Positions 37,002 to 46,087 of a stretch of DNA of 64,000 nt are shown piece after piece. The first letter of the stretch is position 1. The number at the start of each line of letters is the position of its first letter. The translations under genes were made by a program, and so were the position numbers. This DNA is from Nocardia sp. MH4 (GTDB lineage Bacteria > Actinomycetota > Actinomycetes > Mycobacteriales > Mycobacteriaceae). The stretch is from NCBI RefSeq assembly GCF_019266065.1, contig NZ_LPNR01000099.1, positions 38,369-102,368 of the forward strand, written 5' to 3'. The notes beneath the pieces are model-generated. The model was not told where the DNA came from. It saw only the letters and a program-made list of their open reading frames with translations, and ran no database searches.

Positions 37002-38213
37002 GTGTGGAGTGCTGCCCGACGCCATGAACTCACCCTACTCGCCGCAGGTCAGCCCTGGTTGCCCGGCGTGCTGCTGCTGGGCCGGGTCGCGCGCCCGATT
37101 CGCAAGGTCCCCAAACTCGGCTGGTTCGTTGCCGATCCGCTGGTCGCACGCCAGATCTACAACGACAGCACGCACTTCAGCATCGTCTCCGAGGGCGCCG
37201 CCGGGCACTGGTGGGCGCAGGTCATCGGCGACTGGGTCGAGGACCTGTTCGAAGGCCCGGGTCACACCGAGCTGCGGACCACGGTGCGAGACCTGTTCAC
37301 CCTGACCCACACCGATGCGCTCGTGGAGCGCGTCATCGGTCCTGACCTGCGGGATCTGCGCGATCGGCTGGCCGAGGGCGAGACCGTCGACATCGCCGCG
37401 CGCGCCCAGATCCTGGTCGGGCGCAGCGTGTCCGACCTGGTCGGCATGCGCCCCGAGGACATCGCCGCGGCCATCGGCGGCGATCCCACCGACGACCTCG
37501 ACGCGCTGTTCCTGCGGCTGTTCCACCATGTGGAGGAGCTGGTCAACCTCGGTTTCGGCACCATGGCCTCGACCACGCTCGACCCCGTCGCGGTGGCGCG
37601 GGCGAAGGAGCTGGCCGGGCAGCTGGCTGTCAATGTCCCTACCGCCTACGAGCGCGCCGATCCCGACACCACGCTGGGGCGCTGTCGCGAACTCGGCCTC
37701 GACGTCGAGCACGCGGCCGGGCTGGCCATCCTGATGGCGGTGGCCGGCACCGACACCCTGGCCAGCGCCATGACCAGGATGGTCGCGATCATGCACGACA
37801 CCGGCGAGCACCGGGCGCTGCTGGCCGCGCCCGAGCGGCTGCCCGACGCGGTGCGCGAGACGCTACGGGTGACCAGTCCGGCCTACCTGGTCGGGCGCTC
37901 GGTCACCGCCGACGTGCGCGTGGCGGATCGGGACCTGCGTGCGGGCGAGCACGTCAAGATCCTCACCTGGACCATCAACAACGCGGTCGGCGAGTTCAGC
38001 GTGCACCGCGACTACGTGCCCGAGACCCGGCAGTTGTGGTTCGGCGGCGGCCGCCATCTGTGCCTGGGTGCCCAGCTCGTGCACTCCGAGCTGACCGCGC
38101 TGCTCGCGGCGCTGACCGCGGCGGGCAGGCCGTGGGAGATCGTCGAGCGCCGCTACCGGCGCAAGGTCTTCATCCCCACCTACGAGACGCTGCGCATCCG
38201 GCTGGCGGACTGA
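37002..38213 (+). CDS. Cytochrome P450
   Basis: 403-residue soluble P450. Heme loop FGGGRHLCLG with the axial Cys, I-helix AGTDT (AVAGTDTLASAM) and the K-helix ExxR (RETLR) are visible. It needs an external ferredoxin/reductase. Divergent from the nlt-like operon with a ~110-bp shared promoter region, so oxidation of that pathway's product or precursor is plausible but unproven. The GTG at 37002 is the last good start before conserved sequence. Confidence 0.9.
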   Translation: MWSAARRHELTLLAAGQPWLPGVLLLGRVARPIRKVPKLGWFVADPLVARQIYNDSTHFSIVSEGAAGHWWAQVIGDWVEDLFEGPGHTELRTTVRDLFTLTHTDALVERVIGPDLRDLRDRLAEGETVDIAARAQILVGRSVSDLVGMRPEDIAAAIGGDPTDDLDALFLRLFHHVEELVNLGFGTMASTTLDPVAVARAKELAGQLAVNVPTAYERADPDTTLGRCRELGLDVEHAAGLAILMAVAGTDTLASAMTRMVAIMHDTGEHRALLAAPERLPDAVRETLRVTSPAYLVGRSVTADVRVADRDLRAGEHVKILTWTINNAVGEFSVHRDYVPETRQLWFGGGRHLCLGAQLVHSELTALLAALTAAGRPWEIVERRYRRKVFIPTYETLRIRLAD

Positions 38214-38221
38214 ACACAGCA

Positions 38222-38252
38222 CGAAGGCCCCGTCCACCGGACGGGGCCTTCG
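38222..38252. terminator. Bidirectional hairpin terminator
   Basis: CGAAGGCCCCGTCC pairs perfectly with GGACGGGGCCTTCG (14 bp, loop ACC) in the 48-bp gap between the convergent P450 gene and the gene ending at 38262. Confidence 0.88.
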
Positions 38253-38261
38253 CGGTGGCTA

Positions 38262-38981
38262 CTACTGGTTTTCCGGGGCGTTGATCCGGTTGCTGAAGCC
38301 GATACCGATCACGATCGCGGCGGGCACACCGGTGATCACCAGACCGGCCGCGGCGCCCAGCGGGATGCCGACCGCGCCACCGGCGAGGCAGCCGGCGATG
38401 CCGGTCGCGCCACCGAGCGCCAGCACCGGGATGCCCAGGATCAGGCCGCCCGCGGCGCCGATCGCGCAGCCCGCGACGCCACCGACGAGGGTGCCGACCA
38501 GGGTGCCGATGGCGGTGACGATGCCGAACTGGGTGGCGGCGGCGCTCACCGCGTCGTCGAAGGCGTCCTGACGGACGACGTCCTTGAGCAGGGTGGACGG
38601 GCGGGCCGAGGCCGCCTCGGTGCGCGGGGTGAGCACGGCGCGAGTGCCGTCGATGGCGGCGTCGATCGGGTACTCGAGGTCGTTGAGCGTGTAGGCGAGC
38701 GGGAACCCGACGACCACGTTGCCCTGCCCGTCACGGACCTGGAACTGGCCGTTCTCGCTGGCCAGCGAGCCCGCGTCGGTCTCGACGACGACGGAGTCGC
38801 CCTCGATGCCGGTCTTCCAGTTGATGCCGGGCAGCACCTGGTTCACGCCCTGGCTCACGCCGTCGAGGAAGGCGGGAATGGGCGCCGGGGCCGGGGCCGG
38901 AGCGGCGTGCGAGGTGCCGGTGGCGATACCGAGCGCGGCGATGACAAGTGCGGAGGTTGCGGCAACCTTGCTGAGCTTCAT
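38262..38981 (-). CDS. Secreted protein with a glycine-zipper C-terminus
   Basis: 239-residue exported hypothetical protein. Signal peptide at about 1-27 (cleavage near SHA-AP), then a Pro/Ala segment and a ~110-residue soluble region. The last ~80 residues are hydrophobic and packed with GxxxG-like small-residue patterns (GTLVGTLVGGVAGCAIGAAG...), with two Cys. Such zippers form helical hairpins or oligomers in membranes. ATG at 38981 follows GAGGGAAAG. Function unknown. Confidence 0.75.
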   Translation of the reverse strand: MKLSKVAATSALVIAALGIATGTSHAAPAPAPAPIPAFLDGVSQGVNQVLPGINWKTGIEGDSVVVETDAGSLASENGQFQVRDGQGNVVVGFPLAYTLNDLEYPIDAAIDGTRAVLTPRTEAASARPSTLLKDVVRQDAFDDAVSAAATQFGIVTAIGTLVGTLVGGVAGCAIGAAGGLILGIPVLALGGATGIAGCLAGGAVGIPLGAAAGLVITGVPAAIVIGIGFSNRINAPENQ

Positions 38982-39193
38982 GAATGCAGTCTTTCCCTCA
39001 ATGGCAATGCTCCCGGGGGAGCGCAGGCCCTCGATCGAGCACCCATGAACAAGTGTCCAACTCAATGTTGCTGAGATGTAACTTAAAATGTCATAAGAGC
39101 ACAAAACGGACAGTGATATGCGCCATTGCCTGCGAATGCCATTTGCCGCGTGGAACTTTCACCCCCGAATTCGCCATCGTGATCTGAAACACG

Positions 39194-40603
39194 TCAGTGT
39201 CGTCGGTGGTCGGCCACTGCCGGGACGAGCCGCAACCGTCGCGACAGATCTGACGCGAAGACCTGCTCGGGATCGGCCGCATCCCGCACCCGCCGCCATT
39301 CGTCCAGCCGTGGATACATCGCCGCGATCGTCTCCGGCGCGGTCCGCGAGTCCTTGGCGAAGTACAGGCGCCCGCCCGCGACCAGCACCCGCTCGTCGAG
39401 CTCACGGCAGAAGCGGTCCAGACCGGCCGTGATGGGGAAGTCCAAGCTCAGCATGTATCCGGGGTGTGGCCAGGACAGCGGCGCCGGGTTGCTCGGGCCC
39501 ATCCGCTTGAAGACGTTGAGGAACGAGTGGTGCCCCGACTCGGCGATGGCCTGCACCGCGCGCGCCAGGTGCCGCTCGGCGCCGAACGGCATCGAGAACT
39601 GGTATTGCAGGAACCCGCGCCTGCCGTAGGCGCGATTCCACTCACCGAGCAGATCCAGCGGATGGTAGAACTGCGTCAGATTCTGGATGCGACCGCGCGC
39701 GCGTCGCGGGAACATGCGATGCGCCGCCTCGGCCGCGATTCTCGTCGTCACGCTGTTCACCATCCCGTTCGGAAAGATATCGGGCACGGTGAACAATTGC
39801 GGCGCATCGAAAGTCAGCGGTTTGCTGCGAAGTTTCACCGGCAGCTGGTCCACGGTCGCGAGCGAACCGCGGCTGAACCCGGCCCGACCGAGTTTCGCGC
39901 CGGTGGAAATGGTGTCGGGCACCGACATCGAATAGTCGTAGCCGTCGTCGGACCCGCCGGTCAGTAGCGCCATCGTCTCGTCGAGATCGCGGGTGCGGTC
40001 GTTGTCGACGAAGAAGTACGCGGTCTCGGTGTGCTTCAAGCGGATTCGGGCACCGGTCACGATGCCGGTCAGCCCCATCCCGCCGACGGTCGCCCAGAAC
40101 AGCTCGGACTCGGGGCCCTGCGGGGTCAGTGTCCGCACCGAACCGTCGGCGGTGAGCAGATCCAGCGACACCACGTGGTTGCCGAAGCTGCCCTGCGAAT
40201 GATGGTTCTTGCCATGGATATCCGACCCGATGGCCCCGCCGACCGTCACCTGCCGGGTCCCCGGCAGCACCGGAACCCACAGCCCGTACGGCAGCGCGCG
40301 CCGCATCAGGGCATCCAGGCTCACCCCGGCGTCGACGTCGGCGATCCCGCTGTCGGGATCGATGTGGTGGATGCGGTCGATCGCGGTCATGTCGACCACC
40401 AGCCCGCCGCCGTTCTGCGCCGGATCGCCGTAGCTGCGGCCCAGTCCGCGCGCGATCACCCCGCGCGGGCCCGCCGTGCGCACCCGCTCGGCGATCACGC
40501 CGATGTCAGGCGTGCGCAATACCTCGGCGACGGTCGGCGCGGTGCGTCCCCACCCGCTCAGGCTGCGCCGTTCGGTCTCGGGAATCCCCTGTGTGAAAGT
40601 CAC
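39194..40603 (-). CDS. DprE1-like FAD-dependent oxidase
   Basis: 469-residue FAD-binding (PCMH-type) oxidoreductase closely similar to DprE1, which oxidises decaprenylphosphoryl-ribose on the way to arabinan precursors. FAD motifs: [13 protein letters not shown] and [20 protein letters not shown]; late motifs [10 protein letters not shown] and [10 protein letters not shown]. At the position of M. tuberculosis DprE1 Cys387, the benzothiazinone target, it has Ser386 (YMLSLDFP). No DprE2 gene is adjacent, so it may be a paralogue of the housekeeping copy. GTG start 43 bp after the ABC operon. Confidence 0.85.
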   Translation of the reverse strand: MTFTQGIPETERRSLSGWGRTAPTVAEVLRTPDIGVIAERVRTAGPRGVIARGLGRSYGDPAQNGGGLVVDMTAIDRIHHIDPDSGIADVDAGVSLDALMRRALPYGLWVPVLPGTRQVTVGGAIGSDIHGKNHHSQGSFGNHVVSLDLLTADGSVRTLTPQGPESELFWATVGGMGLTGIVTGARIRLKHTETAYFFVDNDRTRDLDETMALLTGGSDDGYDYSMSVPDTISTGAKLGRAGFSRGSLATVDQLPVKLRSKPLTFDAPQLFTVPDIFPNGMVNSVTTRIAAEAAHRMFPRRARGRIQNLTQFYHPLDLLGEWNRAYGRRGFLQYQFSMPFGAERHLARAVQAIAESGHHSFLNVFKRMGPSNPAPLSWPHPGYMLSLDFPITAGLDRFCRELDERVLVAGGRLYFAKDSRTAPETIAAMYPRLDEWRRVRDAADPEQVFASDLSRRLRLVPAVADHRRH

Positions 40604-40646
40604 GGGAGCACACGTTAAGTCGTGTTGCTGAGGGCAGCCTGAGGCG

Positions 40647-41276
40647 TCAGCGTGTGGTCAGGGTGCCGTTCTCGACGGCGGTGACGCGGGTGCAGGTGGC
40701 GTCGAGGAGCGGACGGTCGTGGCTGATCAGGAGCACGCCGAGGGTGTCGGCGGCTTTCGTCATGATCAGCCGGATGATCGTGGCGGTGGTGGCGGCGTCG
40801 AGCATGGCGGTGGCCTCGTCGAGGACGAGGTAGCGGGGGCGCTGGGTGAGCGCCCTGGCGACGCAGGCGCGTTGGAGCTGACCGTCGCTGAGGGCGTGCG
40901 GGCGGCGATCGAGCAGGTCGGGGGTGAGGCCGACCGCGGCGGCGACCGCGGTGAGGTCGGGCGCGGAGGCGCGGCGGATCGTGGCCGGTTCGGCGATGAT
41001 CTGGGCCAGGGTGAAGTGGGGATTGGTGGCGGCGCGCGGTGATTGGAAGACCATCGCGATCGCCCCGCGCCGCGCGTGTGGCGGCTCGCCGTCGACGGTG
41101 ACCGTGCCCGCGCGCGGCGGGAGCAGTCCGGCCAGGGTCTTGGCCAGGGTGGTCTTGCCCGAGCCCGAATCGCCGGTGATCCCGACGATCTCGCCCGGCG
41201 CGACCCGTAGGTCGACCCCGCGGACCACGGGCTCCTCGGCTCGGTAGCCCACGGTGAGGGCGTCGGCGATCAGCAT
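40647..41276 (-). CDS. ABC importer ATPase (DppF/NikE type)
   Basis: 209-residue ATPase: Walker [10 protein letters not shown], signature LSDGQLQR, Walker B YLVLDEAT and His switch LLISHDRP. The signature reads LSDGQ rather than LSGGQ. Shorter than the usual ~260-residue DppF, lacking the C-terminal oligopeptide domain. ATG at 41276 overlaps the first ATPase gene by 7 bp. Last gene of a five-gene importer operon. Confidence 0.9.
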   Translation of the reverse strand: MLIADALTVGYRAEEPVVRGVDLRVAPGEIVGITGDSGSGKTTLAKTLAGLLPPRAGTVTVDGEPPHARRGAIAMVFQSPRAATNPHFTLAQIIAEPATIRRASAPDLTAVAAAVGLTPDLLDRRPHALSDGQLQRACVARALTQRPRYLVLDEATAMLDAATTATIIRLIMTKAADTLGVLLISHDRPLLDATCTRVTAVENGTLTTR

Positions 41277-42250
41277 CGGGACCTCGGTCGGCGGATCATG
41301 CGCTCGCCCTCGCGAACCAGCGCGGTGGGCCCGCCCGCGTAGGGGCAGGTCTCGGACAGGTTGGTCAGCGCGAGCGGCGGATGCGGCAGGGGGCGCAACC
41401 CGCGTTCGGGCAGGGCCGCGAGCAGATCGCCGGTGTAGTCGTGCCACGGATCGTCGAGAACCTCCCGCCCGGGGCCGACCTCCATCAGGCGCGAGGCGTA
41501 CATGATCGCGACGGTGTCGGCGATGCCCGCGCGCAGCAGATGCCCCAGATCGTGGGTGATGAGCAGGACCGCGGCGCCCTGATCAGCGCACTCGCGCAGC
41601 AACTGGCCGATCTGGTCGGTGCGCGCCCGGTCCAGTCCGGCGGTCGGTTCGTCGGCCACGATGACCTCCGGATCGCCGGCCAGAGCCGCCGCCACCGCCG
41701 CCCGCTGGGCCATCCCGCCCGAGAGTTCGTGCGGGTACAGCGACAGCGCCGAGGACTCGAGCCCGGCGCGCTCGACCAAGGCGGCGGGGGTGTGGTCGGT
41801 GCCCAGCGCGGCGATCGCCTCGGCGAGCTGGGAACCGATCGTGCGCACCGGCGTGAAGTGCGTCCCCGGCGACTGCGGGATCAGGGCGATGTGGCGTCCA
41901 CGGTAGGAGTGCTCGCGGCGGCGAGGGCGTCGCAAGGCCCGGTGGGCCGGGGTCGCGGCGCCGAGTCCGGCGCGTGGCGGGCGGGCTCCGGTTCGCGGGT
42001 TCTCCTCGTCGAGCAGGTCGACGGTCCGGTCACCCAGATCCAGGCGCACCGCCCCGTCCGTGCGCGCCGTCGGCGGCAGCACGCCGACCACAGCGGCGGC
42101 GACGATCGACTTACCGCAGCCGGACTCGCCTGCCAGCGCGGTCACCGTTCCCGACGCCACCTCCAGCGACACCTCGGTGGCCGCGTGCACGACATCCTTG
42201 CCGCGCAGGGGAATCCGCACGGTGAGCGCGTCGATCGACAGTCCGGTCAC
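41270..42250 (-). CDS. ABC importer ATPase (DppD/NikD type)
   Basis: 326-residue ATPase: Walker A GESGCGKS, signature LSGGMAQR, Walker B VIVADEPT, then the oligopeptide/dipeptide C-terminal domain with CPYAGGP. An Arg/Pro-rich insertion near residues 85-120 (NPRTGARPPRAGLG...) is unusual. GTG at 42250 overlaps the permease stop (GTGA). Drives import with the neighbouring subunits. Confidence 0.9.
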   Translation of the reverse strand: MTGLSIDALTVRIPLRGKDVVHAATEVSLEVASGTVTALAGESGCGKSIVAAAVVGVLPPTARTDGAVRLDLGDRTVDLLDEENPRTGARPPRAGLGAATPAHRALRRPRRREHSYRGRHIALIPQSPGTHFTPVRTIGSQLAEAIAALGTDHTPAALVERAGLESSALSLYPHELSGGMAQRAAVAAALAGDPEVIVADEPTAGLDRARTDQIGQLLRECADQGAAVLLITHDLGHLLRAGIADTVAIMYASRLMEVGPGREVLDDPWHDYTGDLLAALPERGLRPLPHPPLALTNLSETCPYAGGPTALVREGERMIRRPRSRC

Positions 42251-43071
42251 CGGGGCATCCTCGCGGGTTTCGGCGGGAGCAGTACCCCGCGCAGTGCCGA
42301 GCCGGCGATGGCGACGGCGACCGTGGTCAGCACCAGGAAGCCGGCGGGGAAGACCAGCGTCCACCACCCGCCGAGCAGCAGGGAGGTGCGCGCTTCCTCG
42401 AGCAAGGTGCCGAGGCTCGGTTCGTGCGGCGGCAGTCCGAATCCGAGGAACGACAGCGTCGACTCGTGCCAGATCGCGTGCGGCAGCAGCAGGACCACCG
42501 CGATCAGTGCCTGCGGGGCGACCGCGGGCAGCAGATGCCGGGTGAGCAGATGGGTCCGTCCGGCTCCGGCGAGCACCGCCGCCGCCACGTACTCGCGTTC
42601 GCGCAGACTCAGGCTCTCCGCGCGCACGATCCGCGCGACCTGCACCCAGTGCGTGAGTCCGATCGACAGCACCACCGCCGCCGCGTTCCCGCGGAACAGC
42701 GCCACGATGACGATCCCCAGCAGCAGGTGCGGCAGCGCGTTCGCGGTGTCGGCCAGCCGCATCACCGCCCGATCGATCCGCCCGCCCGCCAGCGCCGAGA
42801 CCGCGCCGACGCCGACCCCGATCACCGTCGACACCGCCGCCGCGCACGCCGCGACCACCAGCGAGGTACGCAGTGCCGCCGCGATCCGGACGAACAGCGG
42901 CCTGCCCGCCGCGTCGGTGCCGAACCACGCCCGCGCCGACGGCGCCTGGCGGGCGGCGGCGAAATCGGTGAGCCGGTCGTCGACACCGGCCACCCACGGC
43001 ACCAGCACCGCGTACAGCACCACGGCGGCCAGCACGGCCAGCGCGAGGAACAGTCGCCGCCGCTCAGCCAT
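42247..43071 (-). CDS. ABC importer permease (DppC/NikC type)
   Basis: 274-residue inner-membrane permease with about five or six helices. N-terminal MAERRRLFLALAVLAAVVLY and an EAA-type loop (REREYVAAAVLAGAGRTHLLTRHLLP) contacts the ATPases. ATG at 43071 overlaps the previous permease by 8 bp. Confidence 0.9.
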   Translation of the reverse strand: MAERRRLFLALAVLAAVVLYAVLVPWVAGVDDRLTDFAAARQAPSARAWFGTDAAGRPLFVRIAAALRTSLVVAACAAAVSTVIGVGVGAVSALAGGRIDRAVMRLADTANALPHLLLGIVIVALFRGNAAAVVLSIGLTHWVQVARIVRAESLSLREREYVAAAVLAGAGRTHLLTRHLLPAVAPQALIAVVLLLPHAIWHESTLSFLGFGLPPHEPSLGTLLEEARTSLLLGGWWTLVFPAGFLVLTTVAVAIAGSALRGVLLPPKPARMPR

Positions 43072-44056
43072 CGGCCCGCACCCGCGGATCGAGCACGACC
43101 ACGGCGATGTCGGCCAGCAGCGAACCGAGCATGACCGCGCAGGTGGTGCCGACGGTGAGGATCGCCAGCAGGGCCATGTCCAGGTCCTTCGCCGACTGCA
43201 CGAACGCCCCGGCGACGCCGGGCCAGGAGAAGATCTCCTCGACCAGCACCGCGCCGACCACGACCTCCGGCAGCCGCACACCCAGGATGGTCACGAACGG
43301 GGCCAGCGAGGTCGGCAGGATATGCCTGCGGGTGATCGTCGTGGCGTCGATGCCGCGCGTGGCCGCGCCGACCACGAAATCCTCACTCCGGTTGCCCGAC
43401 ACCGACTCCCGCACGGCCAGCAACAGCCAGGGCACCTGCGACAGCGCCAGCGCGGACGCGGGCAGCACGAGATGCCGTGCCACCTGGGCGAATCCGGGGT
43501 CGGCGCCCGCGTCGGTCAGCCCGGCCGGTGGCAGCCAGCCGAGGCCGACCGCGAACACCGCGATCGCCGCCAGCGACACCACGAACGGCGGCAGCCCCTG
43601 CAGGATCACACACGCGGCGGCGACCCCGCGGTCGACGAGCCCGCCGCGACGCATGCCCGCCCATACCCCCGCACCGAGCGCGACCACCACGGCCGCGGTC
43701 ATCGCCACGATCACCAGCAGTACCGTCCACGGAATGCGCTGGGCCAGTAGCTCGCTCACCGGCTGGGCGAAACCGCGCGAGACGCCGAGGTCGCCGCCGA
43801 GCAGGTCGGTGACCCATCGCCAGTAGAGCTGATACCAGGGCGCGTCCACGCCGAGCTGGTCCGTGAGCAGGGTCTTGTCGGCGGCGCTGGTCGATTCGTA
43901 GCGCGCGCCGAGATAGCCGACCAGCGGATCGAACGGTGACACCGCCGCGGCCGCGAACAGCCCGGCCGACACCGCGACGAGCACCGGAATCAGCGCCACC
44001 AACCGCCGGCCCGCCATCGCGCCGATGCCGCGACCGCGCAACCGGCCGCGGGTCAC
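43064..44056 (-). CDS. ABC importer permease (DppB/NikB type)
   Basis: 330-residue inner-membrane permease. An N-terminal helix (LVALIPVLVAVSAGLFAAAA) is followed by the periplasmic loop with DQLGVDAPWYQLYWRWV and five more helices, with EAA loop VVGAATRGIDATTITRRHILP. GTG at 44056 overlaps the binding-protein stop (GTGA); ATG at 44017 is the alternative. Confidence 0.9.
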   Translation of the reverse strand: MTRGRLRGRGIGAMAGRRLVALIPVLVAVSAGLFAAAAVSPFDPLVGYLGARYESTSAADKTLLTDQLGVDAPWYQLYWRWVTDLLGGDLGVSRGFAQPVSELLAQRIPWTVLLVIVAMTAAVVVALGAGVWAGMRRGGLVDRGVAAACVILQGLPPFVVSLAAIAVFAVGLGWLPPAGLTDAGADPGFAQVARHLVLPASALALSQVPWLLLAVRESVSGNRSEDFVVGAATRGIDATTITRRHILPTSLAPFVTILGVRLPEVVVGAVLVEEIFSWPGVAGAFVQSAKDLDMALLAILTVGTTCAVMLGSLLADIAVVVLDPRVRADG

Positions 44057-45657
44057 GAGCGGGTCCAGGTCTGCAGCGACCACCACGGCCCCCAGGTGAC
44101 GCCGTGGGTGTGCGGCTCCAGGATCGGGCCGGAGGTGGTCCAGGCCGAGTCCTTCACCACGTAGGTGTGATCCAGGTGCACCAGGAACACGTGACTCGGG
44201 TCCTGGCCGTAGCGGCTCTGCACATCCCGGTAGGCGGCCGCCCTGATCGCGGGATCGGTACTGCGCCTCGCCTGTTCGAGGAGCGCGTCGATCGCGGGGT
44301 CGCGGTGCCTGCTCGCGTTGTCGTACGGGCTGCTCGCGCCGGGGTCGGCCGCGGGCGAGTGCAGGGTGGCGTAGGCCTGGGTATCGGGGTCGTACGGTTC
44401 GCTGCCGCCGCCGAGCAGAATGCCCGCCGTGTCGATGCGCGGCTCGATGCGGTCCCAGGACAGCGCCTCCGGATCGACCTCGACGCCGACGCGCCTGGCG
44501 TCGGAGACGAAGGCCAGGGCCAGATCGCGGCGCAGGGTGTCGGTGGAGTTGTACATCACCGTGAACTTCGCGCGCACACCGTCTTTGGCGCGGATGCCGT
44601 CGGGGCCGACACGCCAGCCCGCCTCGTCCAGGATGCGCTCGGCGCGGGCCCGGTCGAACGCGAAGGTCACCGCGGGGTTGTGGGCATCGCCGTAGACCTC
44701 GGGCAGCGGGGTGTACGCGGGACGGCCGTGGCCGCCGAGGATGTTGTCGATCATGGCCTGGCGGTCCACCGCGTAGTTGAGGGCCAGGCGCACGGCGGGG
44801 TGGCCCGCGACCGGGTCGCCGGCGGGCATCGAGATGCCGCGCCAATCCGCGGACGTGTTGGCCCGCACCGACATCGACGCCCGGGCGCCGAACGTCTCGG
44901 CCAGCAGCGGCGGCAGCGTGGTGCCGTCGAGTTCGCCCGCGGCCATCCGCTGCGCGCGGGTGTTGTCGTCGGGGACGTAGAGCAGCGTCAGCCGTTTCAC
45001 CGCCGGCGCGCCGCCCCAGTAGTCCTCGTTCGCCTCGAAGACCGCGCGGGTCGGTTCGAGGCCGACGAGCCGGTACGGGCCGGTGCCGATCGGCGCGGTG
45101 TTGAGCGTGGACGCGGTCGCGGGGCCGGGAGTGGCGACGGATTCGGCCGGGACGATGCCGATGAGCAGCTTGGTGGGGAACGCGGCGTAGGGGTGGCGCA
45201 GGGTGAACCGGACCGAGGCCGGATCGACGGCCTCCACCCGCTCGATCATCGAGAACGACGAGCGGGCCTCCGAGGCCGAGGCCGGGTCCAGGATCGCCCG
45301 ATAGGTGGCGACCACGTCGGCGGCGTCGAAGGCGGAGCCGTCGCTGAAGCGCACGCCGGTGCGCAGGGGCGCGGTCCATACTGTGGCATCGGCGTTCGGG
45401 GTGGGCAGCGCGGTGGCCAGGGCCGGGGCGAATCCGGACAGCCCGGGACCGCCGGTCAGGCGCAGCAGGCCGTCGTACATCTTGGCCTCACCGGCCGCGC
45501 CGTATCCGGCCACCGGGTTGTATCCGCCCAGCTCATAGGCGTCGGCGAGGACGAGCGAGTCGGTCGACCCGCTCGTCGGCGCGCCACACGAGGACAGCGC
45601 CACGGCCAGCGCGCACGCGGCCCCCACAGCGAACAGCGACCGAGCGTGCAGCCTCAT
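44053..45657 (-). CDS. Solute-binding lipoprotein of a Nik/Dpp-type ABC importer
   Basis: 534-residue family 5 solute-binding protein. Lipobox LSSC places the lipidated Cys at residue 24. Family blocks include GTGPYRLVGLEPT and FEANEDYWGGAP. It binds a peptide or, as in NikA, a metal chelate; the adjoining ArsR-type regulator with a His-rich C-terminus favours a metal (inference). It starts the importer operon, and its promoter overlaps the palindrome at 45676-45699. Confidence 0.9.
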   Translation of the reverse strand: MRLHARSLFAVGAACALAVALSSCGAPTSGSTDSLVLADAYELGGYNPVAGYGAAGEAKMYDGLLRLTGGPGLSGFAPALATALPTPNADATVWTAPLRTGVRFSDGSAFDAADVVATYRAILDPASASEARSSFSMIERVEAVDPASVRFTLRHPYAAFPTKLLIGIVPAESVATPGPATASTLNTAPIGTGPYRLVGLEPTRAVFEANEDYWGGAPAVKRLTLLYVPDDNTRAQRMAAGELDGTTLPPLLAETFGARASMSVRANTSADWRGISMPAGDPVAGHPAVRLALNYAVDRQAMIDNILGGHGRPAYTPLPEVYGDAHNPAVTFAFDRARAERILDEAGWRVGPDGIRAKDGVRAKFTVMYNSTDTLRRDLALAFVSDARRVGVEVDPEALSWDRIEPRIDTAGILLGGGSEPYDPDTQAYATLHSPAADPGASSPYDNASRHRDPAIDALLEQARRSTDPAIRAAAYRDVQSRYGQDPSHVFLVHLDHTYVVKDSAWTTSGPILEPHTHGVTWGPWWSLQTWTRS

Positions 45658-45675
45658 CCTCGTCCCAACTCATGT

Positions 45676-45699
45676 TTATCTGAACAGATGGACAGATAA
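45676..45699. promoter_or_regulatory. Putative ArsR operator between importer and regulator
   Basis: TTATCTG-N10-CAGATAA, with a nested ATCTG-AA-CAGAT at its left end, in the 82-bp divergent gap between the binding-protein gene (start 45657) and the ArsR gene (start 45740). ArsR/SmtB repressors typically bind such AT-rich palindromes. Confidence 0.65.
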
Positions 45700-45739
45700 T
45701 AGCCGCGCTGTCCAGTCGAGGACTAAGCTGAGCGTCGCC

Positions 45740-46075
45740 ATGGGAGAGCCACGCACACTGGAGGGATCGCCGGTCGAACTCGGTCGGCGCGCGATCGGTG
45801 ACGTCGAGATCGCCGCCTGGGCCCAGCGATTCGACCTGCTCTCCGACCCGAACCGCCTGGAGATCCTGCTGTGCCTGCACCGCACTCCCGGCATCAGCGT
45901 GGGCGAACTGGCCGCCGCCATCGGCCGCACCGAGAACGCGATCTCCCAGGCCCTGCGCGTCCTGCGCCACGAAGGTTGCGTCACCTCCAGTCGCGAAGGC
46001 CGCACGGTCACCAACCGCTTGACCGACCCGATCATCCACGAGATCCTGCACGCCATCGGCGCCAAACACGCCTGA
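45740..46075 (+). CDS. ArsR-family regulator
   Basis: 111-residue winged-helix repressor: LLSDPNRLEILLCLH, then helix-turn-helix VGELAAAIGRTENAISQALRVLR and wing SREGRTVTNRL. The C-terminal helix TDPIIHEILHAIGAKHA carries Asp and three His placed like the alpha-5 metal site of NmtR/CzrA-type sensors, so nickel, cobalt or zinc sensing is plausible. Divergent from the importer operon, with which it shares the palindrome at 45676-45699. Confidence 0.88.
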   Translation: MGEPRTLEGSPVELGRRAIGDVEIAAWAQRFDLLSDPNRLEILLCLHRTPGISVGELAAAIGRTENAISQALRVLRHEGCVTSSREGRTVTNRLTDPIIHEILHAIGAKHA

Positions 46076-46087
46076 TGGCGGCCGCTT

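Noticed and set aside
43064..45379. 771-codon frame extending the importer permease across the binding-protein gene
   Set aside because: The region beyond 44056 is an alternative frame of the binding-protein gene; the permease homology starts at the GTG overlap.
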